Shown: positions 8,661 through 15,837 of the stretch, in pieces | Position numbering within the stretch: position 1 is the stretch's first letter | Layout: each line of letters opens with the position of its first letter | Origin: Thermoplasmatota archaeon | GTDB lineage: Archaea > Thermoplasmatota > Thermoplasmata > Thermoplasmatales > Thermoplasmataceae | Length of the DNA: 21,724 nucleotides | Assembly: GCA_023379355.1 (NCBI GenBank) | Contig: JAMCUD010000029.1 | Coordinates: forward strand, 1 to 21,724 | Direction: 5' to 3' | Made by a program: the position numbers and the translations under genes | Notes under the pieces: generated by a model | Database searches by the model: none | What the model was told of the DNA's origin: nothing | What the model saw: only the letters and a program-made list of their open reading frames with translations

Positions 8661-9752
8661 TTATCGCGCTGCAGGAAGTGTATCAAAAGTTTCCATGAAA
8701 CTCCTAAGGTGGCTTCTGAGATTTTCAGGGGTGAGTTTCACATTCTGGTGTGTCCCGAAGTCCCCGGGTAAGGACATTGCTATTGATCCCTGTGTCATCT
8801 TCTTGTCATTTTTCAGGTATTCCATCATGTTGTCTATACCGACCTCCTTCAGGGAGACCTGCTGAATGGAGAACCTGTTCATCTGGCTCCTGATCTCCTC
8901 CCTTATCTCCGGTTTTGTGATTCCCATCCTCTCGCCTATGTATGTTTCCACCAGCATTCCTGTGGCTATGGCCGGGCCATGGCTTATTCTGTTCTTTGTG
9001 GCAGATTCTATGGAATGGCCAATGGTGTGACCGAAATTCAGTATGCTTCTCTCCCCTGTCCTGTCGAAGAAATCCCTGTTTGATATCTCGCTTTTTATCC
9101 TGATACTCTTTGATATCAGCTTTATCAGATCATCACCGGATGCCAGGGATTTTATATCGTCATATTTAGCAAGTACCCTCAGTATGGTCTCATCCTTTAT
9201 GATGCCGTACTTTATCATCTCACATACCCCATCCCTGATCTTCAGGGTATCGTCACCCTTCAGGAAATCAGTGTCAATTATTATTGTTCCAGGGTTGTAG
9301 AATGTTCCTATGACATTCTTTACGCCTGAGAAGTTTATGCCATTCTTGCCCCCTATTGAACTGTCCACCTGGGCAAGCAGTGTTGTAGGAACAGCAAGAA
9401 AATCTGTTCCCCTCTTGTATGTTGAAGCAACGTAACCAGCAAGATCACCCACAGTCCCCCCTCCGATATATATGATAAGGGAATCTCTCTCGACCCCTCT
9501 CTCAATCAGGACGCCGATTATCTTCTGGTAGTTTCTTATATTTTTCAGGTTTTCCCCGTCGGTGAGTACTATCCTTGTCAGCTCTCCCCTGAGGGATGTA
9601 AGTTTGGGAATCTTATCTGAGTAAAGATCGTCAACTGTTTTGCTTATCATGAGTACAACATGGCTGTAACGGTCTGCCTCTGAAACTATGTGATGCATAG
9701 TTCCCGGGCCTATGACAACAGATACCTCCTGCCCGTTGAGGTTCAGTATCAT
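8661..9752 (-). CDS. aroB: 3-dehydroquinate synthase
   Basis: Converts DAHP to 3-dehydroquinate with NAD and a divalent metal, the second step of the common pathway. The NAD site reads IGGGTVGDLAGYVA (96-109), followed by PTTLLAQVDSSIGGKNGIN (122-140), which carries substrate-binding residues. The expected metal ligands are Glu178 (GVCEMIKYG), His242 (FGHTIGHS) and His258 (SHGPAIATG). At 363 aa the length is normal. This is the classical enzyme, not the archaeal DHQ synthase II (AroB') used by many methanogens, so the pathway here should start from ordinary DAHP. It is first in the minus-strand cluster; ATG at 9752. Confidence 0.96.
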   Translation of the reverse strand: MILNLNGQEVSVVIGPGTMHHIVSEADRYSHVVLMISKTVDDLYSDKIPKLTSLRGELTRIVLTDGENLKNIRNYQKIIGVLIERGVERDSLIIYIGGGTVGDLAGYVASTYKRGTDFLAVPTTLLAQVDSSIGGKNGINFSGVKNVIGTFYNPGTIIIDTDFLKGDDTLKIRDGVCEMIKYGIIKDETILRVLAKYDDIKSLASGDDLIKLISKSIRIKSEISNRDFFDRTGERSILNFGHTIGHSIESATKNRISHGPAIATGMLVETYIGERMGITKPEIREEIRSQMNRFSIQQVSLKEVGIDNMMEYLKNDKKMTQGSIAMSLPGDFGTHQNVKLTPENLRSHLRSFMETFDTLPAAR

Positions 9753-9803
9753 TCTTTCAGCATTGACTTCTATTCAGCCTCACCAATGAAACGATCAGGT
9801 ATT

Positions 9804-9815
9804 GGGATAAATACC
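9804..9815 (-). promoter_or_regulatory. Probable TATA box of the aroB-E-K-A unit
   Basis: The minus strand reads GGTATTTATCC here, about 55-60 bases before the aroB ATG, implying a leader near 30 bases. No closer AT-rich box is visible. Confidence 0.4.
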
Positions 9816-9965
9816 TTTGTGAACCAGGGGCAGGTTTCATGTCGCCTCATGAGGTATTTCAGTGGCATATGTTTGCAACTTTTCCATCACTGGGCTAAAT
9901 TCAGCCACATATACCTGGTAATTTTCCGGTCAATAGGGTAAACTTTTCCATGCATGGATTTCCCG

Positions 9966-9986
9966 GTAAATATTTATTATAAATAC
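9966..9986 (+). promoter_or_regulatory. TATA region of the GH15 gene
   Basis: An AT-rich stretch (TAAATATTTATTATAAATAC, 9967-9986) ends about 27 bases before the ATG at 10013. This favours a leaderless transcript starting at that ATG over the upstream TTG at 9992. Confidence 0.55.
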
Positions 9987-10012
9987 ATCACTTGCCTCTC
10001 ATTGGTATTATC

Positions 10013-11884
10013 ATGGGCTTCAAAGGTTTGAAGAAGATTCAGGATGTTAAAATTGATGGATATATCGGGATTTCAGATCATGGGGTGATTGCAAACAACA
10101 GGACTGCGGCTCTTGTGGGCATGAACGGCACCATTGACTGGGCATGCTTTCCAAATTTCAGTTCTCCTCCAATTTTTTCATCTATTCTGGACAGGAACAG
10201 GGGTGGATATTTTTCAATAATGCCATCCAGTACGGACGATGTTTATGTTTCACAGTATTACAAAGAATTTACAAACATTCTTGTAACGGAGTTTGTGAAG
10301 GATGGAAAAACAGTTCTGAAGGTAACCGATTTTCTGCCGGCAACTGATTACACAACCATAAGTTTTCCAGAGATTCACAGGCTTGTGGAAACCCAGTCAG
10401 AGGATCTATCTGTGGAACTTAAGATGAAACCGGTTTTCAACTACGGTTCCGAAACATATCATGTGTCAAAGAGGAAATCAGGTTATGTTTTCAATGGCCC
10501 GGAAACCAGCTTCGGCATTGTTTCGGATATACCTCTGAATCTTGATGGGGATATGGTGTCCACAACTTTTCTGCTTCCAAAACGAAGCTCAAAGTGGGTT
10601 CTCACAATATACGGCATAAAACACCTCAACGATGTGGAGGATTACAAATCCTATGAAAGGCTGGAGGAGACATCCGATTACTGGCACAACTGGTCTTCAA
10701 AGAGTGATTACAGGGGTATTTATGACAGTGAGGTGATGAGATCAGCGCTAACCCTGAAGGGGCTGTTTTATGAACCAACAGGGCTCATGGTGGCCGCTCC
10801 AACCGCCAGCCTTCCCGAATCCATCGGTGGAGAGAGAAACTGGGATTACAGGTTCACATGGGTAAGGGACACAGCGTATGTAATTGAGTCACTGGCACTG
10901 CTTGGTTACAAGAGGGAGGCAACAAAGTTCCTTTACGATATGATGGAGATCATTGAGAAGGATGGCATGATACGCACCATATATACAATAAACAATGACC
11001 TAAGCCTTGATGAAAATATACTGGACATGGAGGGGTATATGGGTTCAAGACCAGTACGCATAGGAAACAAGGCATCCTCACAGCTCCAGATCGACCAGTA
11101 CGGATCCATAATAAATGCAATATATGCCCTGAACAGGGCTGGAGGCATAATCAATTCATACCTCTGGAACTTTGTGGGAGAGACCCTTGACACACTTGCT
11201 GATCTGTGGCAGAAACCGGACTCAAGCATATGGGAATTCAGGACTGATCCACGCCATTATGTGTATTCGAAACTTGTTGCGTGGGCTGCTTTCAACAGGG
11301 CCATTGAGATGGGAAAGGATCTGGGCTTCAGCGGGCCTTACAGGAAATGGCAGTTCTTTGCCGACAAGATAAAGCAGGATATAATAGAGAAAGGTTTCAA
11401 TCCAGGGATAAATGCATTCAGCCAGTATTATGGCAGTGACCAGACCGATTCTGCACTTCTGAGGATGCCTCTTTTCGGTTTTCTTCCGGCTGACGACTAC
11501 CGCATCAAGGGAACAATTGAAAAGATAGAGAAGGATCTCATGACCCCGGATCACCTTTTCAGGAGATACCTTGAGGACGACGGCCTTAAGGGCCGGGACA
11601 ATGCATTTCTTCTTCTCTCGTTCTGGTACGTTGAGGTTCTGGTCATGATGAACAGGGTCCAGGAAGCCAAGAACATTTTCGATTCACTGCTTGAGAAGGG
11701 TAACCACCTGTACCTTTTCTCAGAGGAAGCCGATCTGGACACTGGAACCCTTATGGGCAATTTCCCACAGGCAATCACTCATCTGGGTGTAATAAGGGCT
11801 GCATACAAGCTGAACAAGGTCCTGAGGATAAACTCAAGATCCGATGGATATGGAAAACGTGTGGAAACAGTGGGCAAGATGTAG
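10013..11884 (+). CDS. GH15 glycoside hydrolase (glucoamylase or trehalase)
   Basis: Inverting exo-acting alpha-glucosidase of family GH15, cytoplasmic since no signal peptide is seen. Residues about 15-225 form the N-terminal beta-sandwich domain and about 240-605 the (alpha/alpha)6 barrel. Hallmarks: GGERNWDYRFTWVRD (272-286), IWEFRTDPRHYVYSK (406-420; Glu408 at the position of the general acid), DSALLRMPLFGFLP (479-492) and SEEADLDTGTLMGNFPQA (570-587; Glu571/572 for the base). The length of 623 aa is typical. Archaeal members of this family, including ones from Thermoplasma, include both glucoamylases and trehalases, and I cannot tell the substrate from sequence alone. I chose the ATG at 10013 over the TTG at 9992 because of the TATA distance. 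It is divergent from aroB and not linked to other sugar genes here. Confidence 0.9.
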   Translation: MGFKGLKKIQDVKIDGYIGISDHGVIANNRTAALVGMNGTIDWACFPNFSSPPIFSSILDRNRGGYFSIMPSSTDDVYVSQYYKEFTNILVTEFVKDGKTVLKVTDFLPATDYTTISFPEIHRLVETQSEDLSVELKMKPVFNYGSETYHVSKRKSGYVFNGPETSFGIVSDIPLNLDGDMVSTTFLLPKRSSKWVLTIYGIKHLNDVEDYKSYERLEETSDYWHNWSSKSDYRGIYDSEVMRSALTLKGLFYEPTGLMVAAPTASLPESIGGERNWDYRFTWVRDTAYVIESLALLGYKREATKFLYDMMEIIEKDGMIRTIYTINNDLSLDENILDMEGYMGSRPVRIGNKASSQLQIDQYGSIINAIYALNRAGGIINSYLWNFVGETLDTLADLWQKPDSSIWEFRTDPRHYVYSKLVAWAAFNRAIEMGKDLGFSGPYRKWQFFADKIKQDIIEKGFNPGINAFSQYYGSDQTDSALLRMPLFGFLPADDYRIKGTIEKIEKDLMTPDHLFRRYLEDDGLKGRDNAFLLLSFWYVEVLVMMNRVQEAKNIFDSLLEKGNHLYLFSEEADLDTGTLMGNFPQAITHLGVIRAAYKLNKVLRINSRSDGYGKRVETVGKM

Positions 11885-11929
11885 AAACCGCATATGCAAC
11901 ACACACGCCATGGGCAGAAATCTCATTTT

Positions 11930-11942
11930 CTCACTTTTTAAG
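11930..11942 (+). promoter_or_regulatory. Possible TATA box of the 150-aa/80-aa/polB2 operon
   Basis: CACTTTTTAAGC lies about 45-50 bases before the GTG at 11983 and would give a leader of about 20 bases. The gap of 98 bases after the GH15 gene suggests a separate transcription unit, but readthrough from GH15 cannot be excluded. Confidence 0.3.
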
Positions 11943-11982
11943 CTGTCCGCAAGACTTTACAACAATACACTGATATTTATGT

Positions 11983-12435
11983 GTGAATGGTTCACTGAGA
12001 ATATACAGGACTGAAAGTTTCGATCCAGGTTATGTGGATCGTTTCTGCATGCTGGAAGTCGACGATGAGGTTTTCCATTTTCTCATATCGGATGGCATAA
12101 TGGTCGATTTCAGGACTGCATTCATGCCTGAGACACTGGAATCAATGCGTATCCAGAGAATCCTCACGTCATACCAGCTTCAGAGAATACTCATGGAATC
12201 CGATGATTACCCATACTTTATCGCTGTCATGTCCCATTCGATATCTGACTGGAAGACTTCCATACTGCAGAGCATACTGGATGTTCTGAGGATAAAGACA
12301 TACTACAGGGGATGCAGGATAGACATGAACATAATCGGCGAAAGGGACATACATGAACTTTACATGGGAAGCACAAAAGTTGCAGGAAGAAGGGCACATA
12401 AGGAGGGGATATTCAGATGGGGCGAACTGTACTGA
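11983..12435 (+). CDS. Uncharacterised 150-aa protein, first gene of the polB2 operon
   Basis: I do not recognise a family with confidence. The protein starts at a GTG (no in-frame ATG before residue 23), has no signal peptide or membrane helix, and ends in a basic region (STKVAGRRAHKEG). Its middle part reads VDFRTAF, then ESMR, then a YQLQRIL helix, then the hydrophobic strand YFIAVMS. The order and spacing (acid-x-basic, 12-13 residues, Arg, then a Gln-bearing helix, then Pro-Tyr-Phe-Ile) recall the core of XPF/ERCC4-type nucleases, with the usual ERK triad changed to DFR. This is a weak, by-eye resemblance. The gene overlaps the next one by 19 bases and so is almost certainly co-translated with it and with polB2, which suggests a DNA-repair or replication-related partner role. 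Confidence 0.7.
   Translation: MNGSLRIYRTESFDPGYVDRFCMLEVDDEVFHFLISDGIMVDFRTAFMPETLESMRIQRILTSYQLQRILMESDDYPYFIAVMSHSISDWKTSILQSILDVLRIKTYYRGCRIDMNIIGERDIHELYMGSTKVAGRRAHKEGIFRWGELY
12401..12408 (+). promoter_or_regulatory. Strong Shine-Dalgarno for the 80-aa gene
   Basis: AGGAGGGG lies 8 bases before the ATG at 12417, inside the end of the upstream gene. It decides the start of the short gene and supports its being real. Confidence 0.7.
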
Positions 12436-12659
12436 CTTCAAGGCAGATCATGGACCTGGTGGAGAGGAGGTACAGGGCAATGGAGAAGATCATGTGCCAT
12501 GAGGATGCTGAAATGCTGGAGAAGATAATAAGGACAGGAAGAAGGCATTCCCCTGAGATATCATACGCCGGAGAGGATGTTGAAACCGGCATTCTCATCT
12601 TTTCCATGATTGAGATCATGAACCGCCTTGAAAAACTGGAATCAGAGAACAAGTCATGA
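12417..12659 (+). CDS. Small helical protein, second gene of the polB2 operon
   Basis: 80 aa, no recognised family. The sequence is mostly helical and charged: a basic N-terminal helix (SRQIMDLVERRYRAMEKIM), a short basic loop (RTGRRHSPE) and a C-terminal amphipathic helix (SMIEIMNRLEKLESE) that could form a coiled coil. It has a strong Shine-Dalgarno, overlaps the upstream gene by 19 bases, and its TGA overlaps the polB2 ATG (ATGA). Its place between two overlapping genes makes it a credible coding gene and a likely subunit or adaptor of the PolB2 protein. The function is unknown. Confidence 0.75.
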   Translation: MGRTVLTSRQIMDLVERRYRAMEKIMCHEDAEMLEKIIRTGRRHSPEISYAGEDVETGILIFSMIEIMNRLEKLESENKS

Positions 12660-14665
12660 GGACAATAATCAACGGCACTGGCCTCGACACAGTAAGGATA
12701 TGGTATTATGACGGAAGAAATGTGCGATTCGAATCATTCATGAACACAACATGGATATTTGTCCATGGTACGCCATATGATGTGGATTTCCTTGCAAACC
12801 AGCTTGACAGTGTTCCATGGGCAAGCTACAGCAGAGAAAGAATGAGGGATGTTTATGGATACATGGACGGTTTAAGGATCAGCCTCAAACCTTCACTTGT
12901 TCCAGAAATAATCAGGGCCATTGAGGCCATAGGGATGGGGAGGAAGTATTCCATCTACAACGGAGACATAAATCCTGTCCTGAGGTTCATGTCTGAAAAG
13001 GACCTTAATTTCTTCAGGCTTGAAAATCCGGAAGACATGGATGTTGATATCCCATGGGTGTCGGTTGTTCCCGTATACTCTCCAGGAGGCCTGAAGCATA
13101 TTGTCATTGACGGGGATGTTGTGAAACCGGATCGGGCAGGTCTGGAGGCTGCATACGAAGCCATAAGGAATTCCAGATTCATAACATACGGAAACAGGGG
13201 AGATTCATTCTCGTCCATGATCAGGGATCTTTCAAACTCCGGTTTATACATAAAAGGGGTACATGCGGGAAAGATGAACATATATGAGTCGTACGGGCAG
13301 GTGCACTGTAAAAACCCATGGATCAGGATAGATGGAAAGATATGCATGGACATGGATTCATTCATTCTCCAGGAGAGCGGCATTGAGGGTGCATACGCAA
13401 TGTCACGTATGTCATCCCTTCCCCTGGAATACGCATCGGTCGTAACGCCGGGTACAGCAGTATCCTCAATGGAGGTTTCACATGCAATAGGTGAAGGCAT
13501 ACTCATACCTCTTTACAAGGATGATCATGAGGAGTGGAAGATCGTGGACGACCTTGTGGAACGGGACAGGGGAGGTCTTGTTCTGCAGCCGGATCCAGGA
13601 CTGTACTGCAACGTCTATGAAATTGACTTTTCATCCATGTATCCCAGTATCATGGTCAATTACAATCTCTCACCGGAAACAGTAAGCGGATCAAAGGGAC
13701 CGGCTGTTGGTGAATTTTCACATGGCGATCACAGGGGATTCCTCTCAGAATCTCTAAAACATCTCCTTGAAACAAGGCTTTTCTACAAGGGCATAAAATG
13801 GAAAAATCCAGTCTATGCAGCAAGAGACGCTGCACTTAAATGGATGCTTCTGACCTCCTTTGGATATACAGGATATAAAAATGCAAAGTTCGGGAAGATT
13901 GAGGTGCACGAAGCCATAACATCCCTGGGTAGGGATATACTTGCATGTTCCATAGGAATTGCACACAGGATGGGGTTCCGCGTAATACACGGCATAGTGG
14001 ATTCCATGTGGATTATGGGGGACGGTGATGTTGATAAACTGATCAGGGAGATAGAGAAGGAAACTGGAATAGGGATAGTGCTGGATGGGTATTACAGGTG
14101 GATAGTATTTCTTCCATCCAGGAGCGGCATTGGTTCCCTGAACAGATACATGGGGCTGAGGCATGACGGTACATTCAAGATTCGGGGAATAGAGCTGAGG
14201 AGAAGTGATATGCCAAACATTGTAAGGCAGTTCCAGGAGGATGCCCTCAAGCTGTTCGGGCAGTGCATGAAACCTGCAGACATACATTCAAAAAGGCTGG
14301 ATCTTAGGGATATGGAGAACTCATACATGGAGAGAATAAGGAATTTCTCCAGGGGTGACATTGAAAACTACAGGATAAACTACAGGATAACACGGAGAAG
14401 GGAGGAGTACAGGGTGAAGAACATCCAGAAGCAGGCTCTTGACATATTGATCAGATCCGGTATAGAGGTGAATCCCGGGGAGAGAATTCCTGTTTCAGTT
14501 GCAGACAGGAAGAGGGGCATTCTAAACATGCATCCGGATCAGGATGGCATAGACCGGAAATTCTACATTAAGTACATGAAAAGGGCATTCGAAAGCTTTG
14601 ACTATCTTGTTGAGGCATCATCTCCACTCTGCGTACAGAGGGATATCAGAGAATATTTTCAATGA
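12656..14665 (+). CDS. PolB2-like B-family DNA polymerase with altered motif C
   Basis: The C-terminal half is a B-family polymerase. Motif A is [13 protein letters not shown] (321-333, catalytic Asp324). Motif B is K395...TSFGYTG (400-406, the usual Asn replaced by Thr400). Motif C is HGIVDSMW (445-452), where the usual D-T-D reads [12 protein letters not shown] (510-518) matches the conserved block after the palm. The N-terminal 300 residues show no recognisable DxE/DxD exonuclease motifs. At 669 aa it is shorter than replicative PolB (about 780). These traits match the archaeal PolB2 group, once regarded as inactive and, for Sulfolobus Dpo2, linked to DNA damage response. The retained Asp324 and Asp449 correspond to the two aspartates that hold both metals in active B-family enzymes, so residual activity is possible. 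It is third in an operon and overlaps the convergent orc1 tail by 20 bases. Confidence 0.85.
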   Translation: MRTIINGTGLDTVRIWYYDGRNVRFESFMNTTWIFVHGTPYDVDFLANQLDSVPWASYSRERMRDVYGYMDGLRISLKPSLVPEIIRAIEAIGMGRKYSIYNGDINPVLRFMSEKDLNFFRLENPEDMDVDIPWVSVVPVYSPGGLKHIVIDGDVVKPDRAGLEAAYEAIRNSRFITYGNRGDSFSSMIRDLSNSGLYIKGVHAGKMNIYESYGQVHCKNPWIRIDGKICMDMDSFILQESGIEGAYAMSRMSSLPLEYASVVTPGTAVSSMEVSHAIGEGILIPLYKDDHEEWKIVDDLVERDRGGLVLQPDPGLYCNVYEIDFSSMYPSIMVNYNLSPETVSGSKGPAVGEFSHGDHRGFLSESLKHLLETRLFYKGIKWKNPVYAARDAALKWMLLTSFGYTGYKNAKFGKIEVHEAITSLGRDILACSIGIAHRMGFRVIHGIVDSMWIMGDGDVDKLIREIEKETGIGIVLDGYYRWIVFLPSRSGIGSLNRYMGLRHDGTFKIRGIELRRSDMPNIVRQFQEDALKLFGQCMKPADIHSKRLDLRDMENSYMERIRNFSRGDIENYRINYRITRRREEYRVKNIQKQALDILIRSGIEVNPGERIPVSVADRKRGILNMHPDQDGIDRKFYIKYMKRAFESFDYLVEASSPLCVQRDIREYFQ

Positions 14666-15761
14666 TCTTCTCAATCTTTCCACTCAATACGGCAACAGGA
14701 ACATCACTTATGCCTATGAGCTTGGATACACCCTTCCTGTCGCCATTTCCCACAATCCTGCCGTCTATGAGCCCTATTGTTTCAAGCTTCTTCACAATCC
14801 TGTAGATCTTGGAGGAATCCATCTTCTTTATCTCATACTGCTCACAGAAAGAATCTGCCTGGAGTATTATTGAGCTTACCTGGGTCTCTGTCTCATTCAT
14901 GAGACATCTGCATATGGAAAGAAGCACAACAAGTTCATCGCTGTCAAGTTCAGCAAGCTTGCTCTCCGTTATATAAGGGTTTATGAGGGCCTTTGCAGCC
15001 CTTACATCCTCATTTTCAAGCATCTCAGACTTCCTGTATTCAGATATGTACGCAGACTTCTGGAGAAGCTCTATTGCAACCCTGCCGCTTCCAAACTGCT
15101 GCGCTATCTCGGCTATGAAGTACAGAATATCCGGAGTGTATGAGGTTTCCACAAGGGAAAGTCTTGCTCTTTCTCCTATGATGCCATAAAGTTCATCCTG
15201 GTTGTATCTCTGGAACCTGAGGCTTGAGAATATGCCAACTGATCTCCGGTCATCCATGGTCATATACATGAGTGGGTTGTCAATGGAGATCATCACTGTG
15301 GATATGGGCACAGAGTACAGTTCACGTGCCCTTAGAAGATTATAGAAGCCATCATTGTCATTTCTAAGTATGTTAACAGCCTCATCTATGACAAGCACAA
15401 GCCCAGTTTTCCTGGCCTCAAGGCTCTTCTTTATGATTCTGAAAATGTCCTTGTAGGGGAGTGATCTGTTTGCCGTTATGCCTCCAAGCCTGTTTATGAC
15501 GTCAAGGAGAAGTATTTTCAGGTTGCCAAAGGACAGGGCGTTCTCATAGATCATCAGCGGGTTCTTTTCCTCCCTGATGAGGAATTTCACGGACACAGTC
15601 TTTCCAGTTCCTGAATCCCCATATATTACAAGGTTGGTGTATACTCCTGATTTTATTGGTTCTATGAGTATCTTCCTTATGTCTGCCAGTTCCTTTTCAC
15701 GGAATGGAAGTTTTGATGGGGTGTATGAAAAATCCAGAGGCTCAGAATTTTTAACGATCAA
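14646..15761 (-). CDS. Orc1/Cdc6-family replication initiator ATPase
   Basis: Archaeal origin-binding AAA+ protein, homologous to eukaryotic Orc1 and Cdc6. Walker A is GDSGTGKT (48-55), Walker B is LVLVIDEAV (Asp126, Glu127), the sensor-1 strand is STVMISID (154-161) and sensor 2 is GSGRVAIELL (Arg227). Residues about 290-350 form the C-terminal winged-helix DNA-binding domain. The 371-aa length is typical. The start is a TTG at 15761; no ATG is available nearby, and an AT-rich box about 24 bases upstream supports a leaderless start. Archaea often carry several paralogues, and I cannot tell which this is or whether an origin lies close. Its 3' end overlaps polB2 by 20 bases, tail to tail. Confidence 0.93.
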   Translation of the reverse strand: MIVKNSEPLDFSYTPSKLPFREKELADIRKILIEPIKSGVYTNLVIYGDSGTGKTVSVKFLIREEKNPLMIYENALSFGNLKILLLDVINRLGGITANRSLPYKDIFRIIKKSLEARKTGLVLVIDEAVNILRNDNDGFYNLLRARELYSVPISTVMISIDNPLMYMTMDDRRSVGIFSSLRFQRYNQDELYGIIGERARLSLVETSYTPDILYFIAEIAQQFGSGRVAIELLQKSAYISEYRKSEMLENEDVRAAKALINPYITESKLAELDSDELVVLLSICRCLMNETETQVSSIILQADSFCEQYEIKKMDSSKIYRIVKKLETIGLIDGRIVGNGDRKGVSKLIGISDVPVAVLSGKIEKIIENIL

Positions 15762-15778
15762 CAGTAAAGTGTATTGGT

Positions 15779-15790
15779 AATGAAATATTA
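15779..15790 (-). promoter_or_regulatory. Possible TATA box of orc1/cdc6
   Basis: The minus strand reads TAATATTTCATT, centred about 24 bases from the TTG start, consistent with a leaderless transcript. Confidence 0.35.
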
Positions 15791-15805
15791 GTTTTTCACT
15801 CTTTG

Positions 15806-15812
15806 AAAAAAA
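15806..15812 (-). terminator. Poly-T terminator after the radical SAM gene
   Basis: Seven T residues on the minus strand lie 26 bases after the radical SAM stop, just before the orc1 promoter. Confidence 0.45.
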
Positions 15813-15837
15813 TGAGTAAATGGTTAAAAACAGGGCA

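Noticed and set aside
12955..14287. Long minus-strand frames (183 and 177 codons) inside the polymerase gene
   Set aside because: They lie antisense within a gene with clear polymerase motifs, and their translations show no recognisable family and no promoter or ribosome-binding signal.
15762..15837. Replication origin next to orc1/cdc6
   Set aside because: The 76-base gap holds only promoter-like and terminator-like runs. No origin recognition box-type repeats were seen on either side.
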